From: Psychrobacillus sp. FSL K6-2836
GTDB lineage: Bacteria > Bacillota > Bacilli > Bacillales_A > Planococcaceae
Direction of reading: 5' to 3'
Length of the DNA: 64,000 nt
NCBI RefSeq assembly: GCF_038003085.1
Contig: NZ_JBBOOM010000001.1
Coordinates: forward strand, 3,658,001-3,722,000
Below are positions 54,838-63,939 of the stretch, one piece after another (the first letter of the stretch is position 1; each line of letters starts with the position of its first letter). The position numbers and the translations under genes were made by a program. A model generated the notes under the pieces. The model saw only the letters and a program-made list of their open reading frames with translations. It made no database searches and was not told where the DNA came from.

Positions 54838-54989
54838 GTATGTCTCCTCCTCTATGTTGGTTTTATTTTGTTGTAAAATAAGACCAGATGTATTCAGACT
54901 AGCAGACATTTTGTTTTCATGTACCATCGCCCTAGCAGCCGAGGGTTACGGGATACACCATCTATAGTATAGAGGAACAAAATGAGCAA
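54838..54989 (-). promoter_or_regulatory. rpsD promoter and leader (probable S4 autoregulatory RNA)
   Basis: On the minus strand TTGCTC (54989-54984), 17-base spacer and TATAGA (54966-54961) form the promoter. The roughly 115-base leader contains the GC-rich stretch CCCGTAACCCTCGGCTGCTAG and a partial inverted repeat (TTATTTTACAACAAAATAA) before the SD. B. subtilis rpsD is autoregulated by S4 through its leader; that this one folds the same way is inference. Confidence 0.5.
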
Positions 54990-55199
54990 TCTAGGCCATA
55001 CAACTGCTGCATTTATTTTACACAAAGTCCATTCTAACTCTATATATAGTAAAAGTCAAACCATATTATAATCCAAAAATAATTACAAGAATATGATAGA
55101 CATAGAATGGATAAATAGGATAAAATATAGTTATATTGAATTATGTATAACTGTGATAAAAGTATCACGGTTGCTCTTGGAAAGCTGAGAGGTGAAGTA

Positions 55200-57062
55200 A
55201 TGGAAAGCGAAGATAAGATTATCCATCTAAAAAGCGATATTCTAGATATTTGGAATGAAAGCGTATTTACACATGAATCGAGTATTAAATGGTTTGAAGA
55301 TTTGCAAAATATTTTATTTGAGTTTTTTGATATACAACAAGCAAAATACTTTATATATGATGCAGAAACTTTTTTACAGCTTTCATGGAATCATTCATTT
55401 ACGAAAAAGCTCAATGCTATTAAATGGTCAGAGATCGAAACGTTTTTCTATGACAAAGACTTTATCGATGTGCATACACTTCAAATAAAATATTCTTCCG
55501 ATAATGACGTAGCTTTACTATTAAGAGATGTGGATCTACAACCATTAGGATTAATCATAATGGAATCCACTGAAAAATGGAAAGAATTTTCACAAACACC
55601 ACAACTAGAAGAATTCATGCTAACTATTACTAAATTAGTTAAAACCATTAAAAAGTCAGTATATTTAACACAACAGGAAAACCAGTATCGAAATTTGTTT
55701 AATGTAACGAAAATGTTTAATTCTACATTAGATATCGGTCAAATATTAGAAGGGACATTAAACTCCATTCAAATAGCTTTTCCTAATTTCAAGCCTATAC
55801 TTATCTTATCAAATGATCAGGATCGTAAAACATCTGCTCCATATAAATTATTCGATTATACAACAGAGAGAAATACTACGGTTGAGGCCTATGTCTCTGG
55901 TGAAATAACGACAGAGTTGGCTCAGGACTTAGGAGTCAGATTGCTGAATATTCCGATTGTTGGAAAGCAAGGGATTTACGGTATTTTACAAATTTCTGCC
56001 CCGCTGGATTACTTATTTTCGATCAGGCAAAAAGAATATGCAATTTTACTCGCTGAAGCGGCAGGTAATGCATTGGAAAATGCTAAATTATATATTCAAT
56101 CCCATCGATTAGTCTCCGATTTACAATTAATCAACGAAACGTCGCATAAGTTGAATATGAATTTGTCATTGGATGAGATGGTTATCTTTTTACGGGATCA
56201 GTTAATGAAGTTTTTCCAACCAGAGCACGTTGGTTTTGTTTTTATAGAAAATGATGAATATAAAATTTCGCCTGCAAGTACGGAGTTATTTCATACGATG
56301 GATGGACAACTATATATTCAATATATTACTAATCACTTTAAAACGGAGAAGGATTCTGTATTTATAGCAGATTTCAATCGTTTAACAGATTTAAAATACG
56401 AATACCGTTCTTTAGTGGCGATACCTTTAAAAGAACAAAGCAATATTACCGGATTTAGTATTATCATGCATAAGGAACCTTATTATTTCTCTTTTGACAA
56501 TTACAAATTAATGCAGTCCTTAATACAGCATTCGTCTCTAGCCATTAGCAATTCAACTTTAAGAAACAAACTACAAAAAATGGTTGATCGAGATCATTTA
56601 ACGAATCTTTTTGCGAGAAATTATTTGGATAGGTTTGTTGAAAAGGCGATGGAAACTGATGACAAAGGTGTCTTTGTACTTATTGATATTGATAATTTTA
56701 AACGTATCAATGATACACATGGTCATCAAAAAGGGGACGAAATTTTAATACAAATAGCAAGAGTTATACAAGGAATGATTGAAAATAGAGGAATTAGTGC
56801 TAGATGGGGTGGGGAAGAGCTGGCTCTATACTTGTCTAAGTTGTCATTAGAACAAGGCGTAGAATTGGCTAAACAGTTATTAATGGCCATTCCTCAAAAG
56901 ACCAATCCTTCCGTTACAGTATCCATCGGTGTGTCGAGCTGGCAGAAAAGTGATAATTTAAGTTTTAATAAGCTATTCCACAATGCAGATACTGTATTGT
57001 ATAAAGCGAAAAACAATGGTAAAAATCAACTTTGCGTTTATAAGGCATCTCACTCTTTATGA
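55200..57062 (+). CDS. dgcP: GAF-GGDEF diguanylate cyclase (YtrP/DgcP type)
   Basis: Makes cyclic di-GMP from two GTP. It is 620 residues long, with two GAF-like sensor regions (about 165-315 and 330-480) and a C-terminal GGDEF domain with the active GGEEL signature (ISARWGGEELAL near 545) and the RDHLTNLFARNYLD entry. I see no RxxD inhibitory site before GGEEL. No membrane helix is seen. It has the same position beside rpsD as B. subtilis ytrP (dgcP). The ATG at 55200 with AGAGGTG is chosen over 55143. Confidence 0.9.
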   Translation: MESEDKIIHLKSDILDIWNESVFTHESSIKWFEDLQNILFEFFDIQQAKYFIYDAETFLQLSWNHSFTKKLNAIKWSEIETFFYDKDFIDVHTLQIKYSSDNDVALLLRDVDLQPLGLIIMESTEKWKEFSQTPQLEEFMLTITKLVKTIKKSVYLTQQENQYRNLFNVTKMFNSTLDIGQILEGTLNSIQIAFPNFKPILILSNDQDRKTSAPYKLFDYTTERNTTVEAYVSGEITTELAQDLGVRLLNIPIVGKQGIYGILQISAPLDYLFSIRQKEYAILLAEAAGNALENAKLYIQSHRLVSDLQLINETSHKLNMNLSLDEMVIFLRDQLMKFFQPEHVGFVFIENDEYKISPASTELFHTMDGQLYIQYITNHFKTEKDSVFIADFNRLTDLKYEYRSLVAIPLKEQSNITGFSIIMHKEPYYFSFDNYKLMQSLIQHSSLAISNSTLRNKLQKMVDRDHLTNLFARNYLDRFVEKAMETDDKGVFVLIDIDNFKRINDTHGHQKGDEILIQIARVIQGMIENRGISARWGGEELALYLSKLSLEQGVELAKQLLMAIPQKTNPSVTVSIGVSSWQKSDNLSFNKLFHNADTVLYKAKNNGKNQLCVYKASHSL

Positions 57063-57103
57063 GGGGGTGTCTATTCTTTTTTTAAAATTCCGTGTACACT
57101 ATA

Positions 57104-57117
57104 TGTAAGCGTTTACA
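57104..57117. promoter_or_regulatory. Consensus cre (CcpA) site before the PLP sulfur enzyme
   Basis: TGTAAGCGTTTACA fits TGWAANCGNTNWCA at all 14 positions. It lies 16 bases before the ATG at 57133, over the likely transcription start or -10, a location that usually gives repression. Confidence 0.85.
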
Positions 57118-57132
57118 AATGGGGGTATTTAA

Positions 57133-58320
57133 ATGGTTAATTCGAATTTTTCTAAAGAAACATTGTATATCCATAAAGGGTATAAAACAGCTGAGCACCA
57201 TGATAGCCTTTCTGTTCCACTTTATCAGACGTCGACATTCGCATTCGACACAGCAGAGCAGGGAGAAAGAAGATTTGCTGGAGAAGAATCTGGTGGAGTA
57301 TACTCTCGATTAGGAAACCCTACCGTCCAGGTATTAGAGGAACGTATTGCTGCAATGGAGCTAGGAGAAGGCGCACTAGCATTTGGCTCTGGTATGGCTG
57401 CGGTGAGTGCTATTTTAGTCCACCTTACTAAATCAGGTGATCATATTCTATGTACGAGAGGGATTTATGGTTGTACGTTTGGACTGTTAAAAATATTAAA
57501 GGAAAAGTACAATATTTCGCATGACTTAAAAGCTTTAATGACAGAAAAAGATATAGAAGATGCGATTAAACCAAATACTACTTGTATATATATAGAAACA
57601 CCGATAAATCCAACGATGGAAATTGTAGATATCGAACTAATCACAAAAGTTGCAAAGAAGCACGGCATTCCAGTTGTTGTAGATAATACTTTCTCCTCAC
57701 CTTACTTACAAAATCCGATTGAGCTAGGAGCAGACTTCGTTCTTCACAGTGCCACAAAATATATTAATGGACATGGTGATGTCATAGCGGGAATACTAGT
57801 AGGAAAAGAAAAAGTGGAAATGGAGACAATTCGCGGCACTGTTCAAAAAGACTTTGGTGGTATCATTTCACCTTTTGATGCATGGCTATTAATAAGAGGT
57901 TTAAAAACGTTGCATATACGAATGGACAGACATTCGGAAAACGCTAGTAAAGTATTCAACTTGTTAAAGGAACATCCAGCTGTTGAGAGTATTTATTATC
58001 CATTTGATGTAAATAATCCAGGGTATCATGTGGCGAAGAAGCAGATGAAAGCCGGTGGCGGTCTCATTTCCTTCACTATAAAAGGGGGAGTGAAACAAGC
58101 ACAAAAGCTTATGAATGAACTAAAGCTGATAAAAATTGCTGTTAGTTTAGGAGATGCTGAAACATTGATCCAACATCCTTACACGATGACTCATTCAGTT
58201 GTACCGGAAAAAGAAAGATTAGAGATGGGTATAACTGGTGGCTTATTAAGACTTTCCGTTGGGCTAGAGAACTCTAGTGATATCGTAGAAGATTTAAAGC
58301 AAGCCTTATCTAAAATGTAA
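57133..58320 (+). CDS. Methionine gamma-lyase / trans-sulfuration family PLP enzyme
   Basis: A 395-residue Cys/Met-metabolism PLP enzyme. Its features are SRLGNPTVQVLEERIAAMEGG-like substrate loop (YSRLGNPT near 57), GSGMAAVSAI (near 84), DNTFSSPYLQNP (near 187) and the PLP lysine in HSATKYINGHGD (near 208). The match is best to methionine gamma-lyase, which gives methanethiol, 2-oxobutyrate and ammonia; cystathionine gamma-lyase/synthase activity is possible. GGGGGT precedes the ATG. A cre overlaps its promoter. A family F repeat with terminator begins 2 bases after the stop. Confidence 0.88.
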   Translation: MVNSNFSKETLYIHKGYKTAEHHDSLSVPLYQTSTFAFDTAEQGERRFAGEESGGVYSRLGNPTVQVLEERIAAMELGEGALAFGSGMAAVSAILVHLTKSGDHILCTRGIYGCTFGLLKILKEKYNISHDLKALMTEKDIEDAIKPNTTCIYIETPINPTMEIVDIELITKVAKKHGIPVVVDNTFSSPYLQNPIELGADFVLHSATKYINGHGDVIAGILVGKEKVEMETIRGTVQKDFGGIISPFDAWLLIRGLKTLHIRMDRHSENASKVFNLLKEHPAVESIYYPFDVNNPGYHVAKKQMKAGGGLISFTIKGGVKQAQKLMNELKLIKIAVSLGDAETLIQHPYTMTHSVVPEKERLEMGITGGLLRLSVGLENSSDIVEDLKQALSKM

Positions 58321-58322
58321 AG

Positions 58323-58527
58323 GAGGCTGGGACAGAAGTAGTAATTTTATTGGATAAGGAGAAACCTTTACTAAATAATGGATATTTAATAAAATTGATT
58401 GGAATGGAGGGGCGACTCCCACGCCCGTGGAAAGCGTCCCTGGAATGGAAATCAATTTTGTGCACAGCAAAAAAACAGCATTTTTCTCACAGAGAAAAAT
58501 GCTGTTTTGGGGTTCTGTCCTAGCCTC
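58323..58527 (+). repeat. Family F repeat, copy 2, with terminal inverted repeats and terminator
   Basis: A 205-base element: GAGGCTGGGACAGAA at the left (58323-58337) is inversely repeated at the right as TTCTGTCCTAGCCTC (58513-58527), 14 of 15 matching. Before the right end lies a perfect 17-bp hairpin (58472-58488 with 58492-58508, loop ACA). It starts 2 bases after the stop of the PLP enzyme gene, so its hairpin probably ends that transcript. It matches 3538-3742 (opposite strand) closely. No other gene lies in 58321-58646. Confidence 0.9.
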
Positions 58528-58646
58528 TTTATTTTACGCCTTTATGAGTATTCTATTGGAAAAAATATGAAGGCAGAAGTTGTAGTTTGCTTAATACAAT
58601 CTATGTAGGATTGCCGATTTAAATAATGTTTATGGGGGATTAATTT

Positions 58647-59516
58647 TTGAGTAAATTAGAACTAGAATATAAAGAGTTTGGGGATGGAGAATCTACTATC
58701 ATTATAGAGATTGGAATAGGAAGCTCCTTTTATAATTGGTATCCATTGGTTGAAAAGATAAAACAAGATTTTAGAGTAATTTTGTATCATAGGGCTGGTT
58801 ACGGTAGAAGTCAGACCCCTAGAAAATCTCGGACAACTCAGCATATTGCTGAAGAACTCAACGACTTTGTAAGGGAGATAGGGATTTCAGATAAATTTAT
58901 ATTAATGGGTCACTCTTTTGGAGGGTTATGTGCACAGCAGTACGTAAAAATGTATCCAAGTAAAGTTAAAGGACTAATACTCGTCGATTCTACTTCTTTT
59001 AACTTTAACAAATTATACGATCTTGATATACCAGTTATGAACTCTCTAATCTCAGTAGGGAAAATGGTTGAAAGTAATAGGGTAATATCTAAAAAATCAA
59101 ATACCGAACTTAAAGAAATATTTAAAAATACGATTGATGAATATAAAAAAATATTACCAGATATTGACGGGTTAGTTTTTGAGGAATTTATAACGAATCC
59201 CCGACTATTTAATACAATTGCAGATGAGTTTGAAAATTGGGGCTCTAGCAGTGAGTGCATAAAAGCGATGGGGAAGTTTCCGAATATTCCTCTAAAAGTA
59301 ATTGCAAGAGATAAAGAACTAGCGGTGAAACCATTTATAAAACACGGTATTCCAGAACAAGAAGCAATTTTATATGAAGAGTGTTGGCGTCAATTACAAC
59401 TTGAATTATCTCATTTGTCCGAAGGAGGGATTTTGATAATAGCAGACTCGAGTGACCATGACATTCATACTGATAGACCTGATATCATAATTGAGTGCTT
59501 AAAAGAATTTAAGTAA
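58647..59516 (+). CDS. Alpha/beta hydrolase
   Basis: A 289-residue serine hydrolase of the alpha/beta fold. The oxyanion region is IEIGIGSSFYNWYPLV (a degenerate HG motif), YHRAGYGRSQT follows, and the nucleophile elbow GHSFGG is near residue 92; the C-terminal DSSDHDIHTDRP carries the catalytic histidine. The substrate is unknown. TTG start with GGGGGA at proper spacing. It is the first gene of an accessory stretch. Confidence 0.82.
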   Translation: MSKLELEYKEFGDGESTIIIEIGIGSSFYNWYPLVEKIKQDFRVILYHRAGYGRSQTPRKSRTTQHIAEELNDFVREIGISDKFILMGHSFGGLCAQQYVKMYPSKVKGLILVDSTSFNFNKLYDLDIPVMNSLISVGKMVESNRVISKKSNTELKEIFKNTIDEYKKILPDIDGLVFEEFITNPRLFNTIADEFENWGSSSECIKAMGKFPNIPLKVIARDKELAVKPFIKHGIPEQEAILYEECWRQLQLELSHLSEGGILIIADSSDHDIHTDRPDIIIECLKEFK

Positions 59517-59677
59517 CTAAATATATTATATCTAACGTATTTTCAATGCAATACTATGAGCTGCCTAACACTTACGATCATTTCGTTTGTTTGAAGTGGG
59601 GTGTCTTGGGTAGTCGTCCCTTTTATGAGTTGACCAAGCTAACCATCTTGTTCCAAAAGCTGATACATATTACATTA

Positions 59678-59711
59678 GGCATTTGCTAATAGGCGAATGC
59701 CTTCTTTTTTT
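59678..59711 (+). terminator. Terminator-like hairpin in the 59517-59889 gap
   Basis: A 9-bp stem (59678-59686 with 59693-59701, one G-T pair) and a T-rich tract TTCTTTTTTT. It is 160 bases after the hydrolase stop. The rest of this 373-base gap shows nothing I can name. Confidence 0.65.
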
Positions 59712-59889
59712 GATATTGAGTGCAGAGTTAAAATCTCCCATAATGCATATAAAATTCAGGAACTTTTTCAATATTCTAACGTATATCTTGTAGTAGTTAT
59801 TTTTGCATTAGAGGATGAGTGAATCTGTTTGGCAAACTGTTCATTAGAACTCCATTTATTAAGTAAGTGGAATGAAAGGGGAAATATAA

Positions 59890-60336
59890 TTGGAGATTGA
59901 CTACCTTATTTTTGATTCGTTACCTGATGCTTTTTTATTAGATAGTATTGTAGAATTACATACAGAAATTTTTGGTGCAGCTGATAATTTAATTGACAAA
60001 ATGGAAAAAAAATCTCAGTTATTAGTTATTACTGCTATGAGTGGTGAAAAAGTTATTGGATATAAGATTGGATATGCGTTAGACGATACTAAATTTTATA
60101 GTTGGTTAGGCGGAGTAGATACTGATTTTAGGGAATTTGGTATTGGCTCTACCATAATGGAAAAGCAACATCAATATTTAAGAGAAAAAGGTTATAGTGT
60201 TGTTCAAACAAAAACAATGAATAAATGGCGTAGCATGCTAATTTTGAATATAAAAAATGGCTTTGATGTCATGAACACATATAAGGATGAAAAAGGATTA
60301 CATAAAATTATACTTGAAAAAAATTTAAAAAATTAG
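59890..60336 (+). CDS. GNAT-family N-acetyltransferase
   Basis: A 148-residue acetyltransferase. The acetyl-CoA-binding segment is GGVDTDFREFGIGSTIMEKQ (near residue 76, with the R/QxxGxG/A loop as REFGIG), followed by QTKTMNKWRSMLILNIKNGF, the usual fourth helix and strand. The substrate is unknown. TTG start with AAAGGGG nine bases upstream. Confidence 0.78.
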   Translation: MEIDYLIFDSLPDAFLLDSIVELHTEIFGAADNLIDKMEKKSQLLVITAMSGEKVIGYKIGYALDDTKFYSWLGGVDTDFREFGIGSTIMEKQHQYLREKGYSVVQTKTMNKWRSMLILNIKNGFDVMNTYKDEKGLHKIILEKNLKN

Positions 60337-60432
60337 CTTAAGCATTAAATAGGTAGCTGACTGTCTGAATTTATTACTTTCTCGTTGTAGCAATGTAACT
60401 TCTTTTATAAGCTAATTGGAAAGGGTGCTAGT

Positions 60433-61005
60433 TTGAGAATAGATGAATTTATCGAACAATTTAATGGGAAGTATCCTGATGTTGATCGATTCGATGTTGC
60501 TACAGATGAAATGATTACGATATATGAAGAAACACTTGGATATCGTTTGCCTGTTTCATTTGTAAAGTTTCTAAAGGAATTCTCCAATGGTATTTTTTTA
60601 TTGGATTGTGAACCCATTGGAGGTGTTAGTAAAGAATCTCCATCTGGTGATATTTGCAAAGTCGATCGAATTATCCCAGACATTCCTAATGAAATTTTAA
60701 TAGTAGAAACTAAAGAGTGGATAGATTCTAATCGGCTTATATCCTTCACAACGTTTGATGCTGGAGATCACTCGAACAATCATTGAGTATTTATGTATGA
60801 AGATAATGTTCCTAATGATGAATATAGGGTTGGGTATGTTAGCCAAATTGAACCACGTATTGTTAAGGTTTTAGATAACTTTGAGGAATGGTTAACATTA
60901 TTTTGGAAACAAGATGATGAGGATGAGAGGACATATCCTGTGTTCTATGTACTTTTCCCATCGTATGATGAACGATTAGAAATACTCTATGACTGGTTTG
61001 ACTAA
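60433..61005 (+). pseudogene. SUKH (SMI1/KNR4) family immunity-like protein broken by one TGA
   Basis: Two open frames, 60433-60783 and 60787-61005, are in the same phase and separated only by TGA at 60784-60786. Joined they give a normal-size SUKH protein of about 190 residues (YEETLGYRLPVSFVKFLKEFSNG near 35, DNFEEWLTLFW near the end). At the break the sequence runs NNH-stop-VF, where related proteins carry tryptophan, so TGG to TGA is the simplest event. Family members often act as immunity proteins against polymorphic toxins; no toxin gene is next to it. TTG start at 60433. Confidence 0.75.
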
Positions 61006-61129
61006 ACAGACCCTAGATGTCGACAAGAAAGGGATTTGATATAGGAATATAGACAGGGTGGTTTTGGTACAAGAATAAAGAAAATATAATTATGTAAACC
61101 TAGATTTATTGAAAGGAGACTATAAAGTT

Positions 61130-62122
61130 TTGTATGCGAAATGTATTAAGTTCTATGAATTCGGTAGTCCTAAAAATGTTTTGAAAGTTGAGGAGAAAAG
61201 GATTGAACTTCCTAAAGAAAATGAAGTCATTGTTCGAATGTTGGCACGACCTATAAACCCTTCAGACTTAATTCCAATAAGAGGGGCTTATTCCCATCGA
61301 ATTTCGCTACCAAATATTCCGGGTTATGAAGGGATAGGTATTGTAGAGGGGGTTGGTCCTTTAGTTTCTAAAGGTCTTATTGGGAAACGTGTTTTGCCCT
61401 TACGCGGGGAAGGCACTTGGCAAGAACTTGTTAAAACATCAGCTGAACTTGCTGTTCCCATACCCGATTCTATTGATGACTTTACGGCATCACAAATGTA
61501 TATCAATCCAATTACAGCATGGGTAACTTGTACGGAAGTTTTAAACTTAAAACCGAATGACGTTTTGTTAGTTAATGCGTGTGGTTCTTCCATTGGTCAT
61601 ATTTATGCTCAATTATCGAGAATAATAGGTTTTCGATTAATTGCAGTAACTAGAAGTAATAAATATACAGAAGATTTACTCCGTCTTGGCGCATCTTATG
61701 TAATTGATACCTCTACTGTTCCACTCTATGAAACAGTTATGGAAATAACAAATGGAATCGGCGCAGATGCTGCTATTGACTCTATTGGAGGCGTATCTGG
61801 AAACGAGCTGGCATTTTGTGTACATCCTAATGGCAATTTTTTAACAATCGGTCTTTTATCGGGGATACAAGTAAACTGGGCAGACATTGTAAATAATGCC
61901 AAAGTTAATGCTAATATCTTTCATTTGCGGAATTGGAATAATATTGTAACGGCAGATAAATGGCAGAAAACGTTTAGAAGCTTGATAAGGTTAATAGATG
62001 ACCAAAAGTTAAGCTTGATGAGGGTAGATTCTAAATATGATTTGCTGAATATACATGCTGCTATTGATGATGTTGAGTCTTCTACAGAGAAAAAAGGGAA
62101 ATTAATCTTAACAAGCTACTAA
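61130..62122 (+). CDS. Zinc-free MDR oxidoreductase (quinone/enoyl reductase-like)
   Basis: A 330-residue medium-chain dehydrogenase/reductase. The N-terminal GroES-like domain has ARPINPSDLIPIRGAY and PGYEGIGIVEGVG; the NADP-binding Rossmann fold has LLVNACGSSIGHIYAQL (near 150). Catalytic zinc cysteines are absent, so it belongs to the quinone-oxidoreductase/trans-2-enoyl-CoA reductase side. The TTG at 61130 (AAAGGAG 11 bases before) is favoured over the TTG at 61109. The substrate is unknown. Confidence 0.8.
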   Translation: MYAKCIKFYEFGSPKNVLKVEEKRIELPKENEVIVRMLARPINPSDLIPIRGAYSHRISLPNIPGYEGIGIVEGVGPLVSKGLIGKRVLPLRGEGTWQELVKTSAELAVPIPDSIDDFTASQMYINPITAWVTCTEVLNLKPNDVLLVNACGSSIGHIYAQLSRIIGFRLIAVTRSNKYTEDLLRLGASYVIDTSTVPLYETVMEITNGIGADAAIDSIGGVSGNELAFCVHPNGNFLTIGLLSGIQVNWADIVNNAKVNANIFHLRNWNNIVTADKWQKTFRSLIRLIDDQKLSLMRVDSKYDLLNIHAAIDDVESSTEKKGKLILTSY

Positions 62123-62182
62123 GTTATTTTTCATTAAATTACATAGTAATTTTGCAGTGTAAAAATATTAGGAAAGCATTCA

Positions 62183-62371
62183 ATGGAATATAGTTTTAGA
62201 TTGGCTAATGAAAGAGCTTTAGATAGTTTATGCGTTATTAGAAATACTAAGGATTTATTTGTAAGTTATGTATCGAAAATTTTAAAAACTGCTATTTTCT
62301 ATAATGAAGATGGAACTAGTTATAATAAAACAAATTTGGTTGAACGAGAAAAAACTTATTATGAAAAATAA
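62183..62371 (+). CDS. Short hypothetical protein (62 residues)
   Basis: ATG with AGGAAAG ten bases upstream opens a 62-codon frame of mixed charge (MEYSFRLANERALDSL...). I do not recognise it; it could be a fragment of a longer protein. Genes run in the same direction on both sides. Confidence 0.4.
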   Translation: MEYSFRLANERALDSLCVIRNTKDLFVSYVSKILKTAIFYNEDGTSYNKTNLVEREKTYYEK

Positions 62372-62404
62372 AGTCAAATTTAGAAAAAGAATTTGGGGTG
62401 TATT

Positions 62405-62689
62405 ATGAAACCATTCAGTATAAGTTCAATAGTCTCTATCATTTTAGGGACTCTGTTCTTTGCATTAACTTGGATAGATAAGGATTATTATTTTGAGCCC
62501 ATTCTGTTTGTAGGAGCTATTTTTTTATTAATTGGAGGTATATTTAGTTTTATAGCTATTTCTAAAAAGGAAAAAGGAAGTTTAAAGTTTATATCAGTTG
62601 CTTCTTTTTTTATTATTATATTTTTAGTTACTTGGTTTGAACCATTTCAGATTATTCGAATAATGACTTGGCTTAAAATTATTACATAA
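62405..62689 (+). CDS. Small membrane protein of unknown function
   Basis: A 94-residue protein with three hydrophobic segments (about residues 6-22, 32-54 and 63-80) separated by short charged loops (KKEKGS). The ATG at 62405 follows GGGGTG closely and is preferred to the TTG at 62393. No motif points to a role. Confidence 0.6.
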   Translation: MKPFSISSIVSIILGTLFFALTWIDKDYYFEPILFVGAIFLLIGGIFSFIAISKKEKGSLKFISVASFFIIIFLVTWFEPFQIIRIMTWLKIIT

Positions 62690-62776
62690 CAGGCATATGC
62701 TTTAATCAGGAGGATTAACGCATTTTGTAGGATTTTGTACTAAAGAGTAGGTCTCTCTATCAAGGAGGAATTTAAT

Positions 62777-63337
62777 ATGAAGAAATTTGTTTTTATATTT
62801 GGACCACAAGCAGTTGGAAAAATGACTGTCGGACAAGAACTAGCAAAGGTAACAGGCATGAAGTTATTCCATAACCATATGACTATTGATCTGTTAGAGC
62901 CACTATTTGGCTTTAGTCCAGAAATGTGGAGATTAACACATCTATTTCGGCAGGAAATATTTAAATCATTTTCAAAAAGTGATAGTAATGGGATGATTTT
63001 TACTAAGGTATGGTATTTTGATCAAAAAGAAGATTGGGAAGAAATAGAAAAGATGTGTCAAATCATAGCCGCACAGGGGGCTAATATTTATTTTATTGAA
63101 TTAGAAGCCAACGTAGCTGAAAGGTTAAAAAGAAATAAGACACCACATAGACTTGAACATAAACCAACTAAAAGAAATATGGAACAATCTGAACAACATT
63201 TATTAAGTTCTCTAGAAAGTAACAGGTTGAATTCTAAGAAGGGTGAAATTGACAAGGAAAACTATTTACGGATAGATAACACATATTTGAGTGTAGAAGA
63301 AGTAGCCCAAATTATAAAAAAAGAGTTTCAATTATAG
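62777..63337 (+). CDS. P-loop kinase-like protein (shikimate/adenylate kinase fold)
   Basis: A 186-residue NTPase with Walker A FGPQAVGKMTVG (residues 8-19), FHNHMTIDLLEPLFG (an acceptor-site segment near 31) and a LID-like RLKRNKTPHRLEHK. It has the look of the AAA_17/AAA_33 small kinase group often annotated shikimate kinase-like; the true acceptor is unknown. A strong SD (AAGGAGG) precedes the ATG. Confidence 0.75.
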   Translation: MKKFVFIFGPQAVGKMTVGQELAKVTGMKLFHNHMTIDLLEPLFGFSPEMWRLTHLFRQEIFKSFSKSDSNGMIFTKVWYFDQKEDWEEIEKMCQIIAAQGANIYFIELEANVAERLKRNKTPHRLEHKPTKRNMEQSEQHLLSSLESNRLNSKKGEIDKENYLRIDNTYLSVEEVAQIIKKEFQL

Positions 63338-63408
63338 TAGTTTATATTAACAAATGAGATGTATTACTGAAATATTTTTTGGTAAGGAGAACAGAGGGAG
63401 TGAGTATT

Positions 63409-63939
63409 TTGACGAAGGAAGCGCTATTAATAATTGACGTTCAAAATGGAATGTTCCAAGTAGGAGAAGAAGTATTCAAAGGGGATAGGTTATTACAAAA
63501 TTTAAATGGTTTATTAATCCGGGCAAGGTCGATGGAGATACCGATTTTTTATGTACAGCATAATGAAGCCGCTGGGAAACAATTAGAGTATGGAACAAAT
63601 AGTTGGGAAATCCATTCTTCCATTACTCCAAAAAGTGAAGATATTATCATTCAAAAAACGACTCCAGATTCATTTTTTAATACCTCTTTAGATGAGGAAC
63701 TGAAGAGACAAGGGATTGAACATTTGATTATTTCAGGCATTCAAACAGAAGTGTGTGTTGACACAACATGTAGAAGAGCTTTTAGTATGGGGTATAAGGT
63801 GACTCTAGTTTCAGACACACATAGCACGTGGGATTCCAAAGAACTAACAGCGGGGCAGATCATCAATCATCACAATAGCGTGCTGCGTTGGTTTGCTGAT
63901 GTTTATCCGAGTAAAGACGTTAAATTTAAATTATTTTAA
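63409..63939 (+). CDS. Isochorismatase-family cysteine hydrolase
   Basis: A 176-residue hydrolase. The catalytic aspartate is in LLIIDVQNGMF (residue 10), the lysine in IQKTTPDSFFNT and the nucleophile cysteine in GIQTEVCVDTTCRRAF (near 115), the triad of nicotinamidase/isochorismatase-like enzymes. The substrate is not clear. Start either TTG 63409 (GGGAG eight bases before, chosen) or GTG 63400. No gene starts in the last 60 bases of the window. Confidence 0.85.
   Translation: MTKEALLIIDVQNGMFQVGEEVFKGDRLLQNLNGLLIRARSMEIPIFYVQHNEAAGKQLEYGTNSWEIHSSITPKSEDIIIQKTTPDSFFNTSLDEELKRQGIEHLIISGIQTEVCVDTTCRRAFSMGYKVTLVSDTHSTWDSKELTAGQIINHHNSVLRWFADVYPSKDVKFKLF

Noticed and set aside
58399..58608. 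69-codon frame after the PLP enzyme gene
   Set aside because: Lies across the family F repeat and its terminator hairpin.
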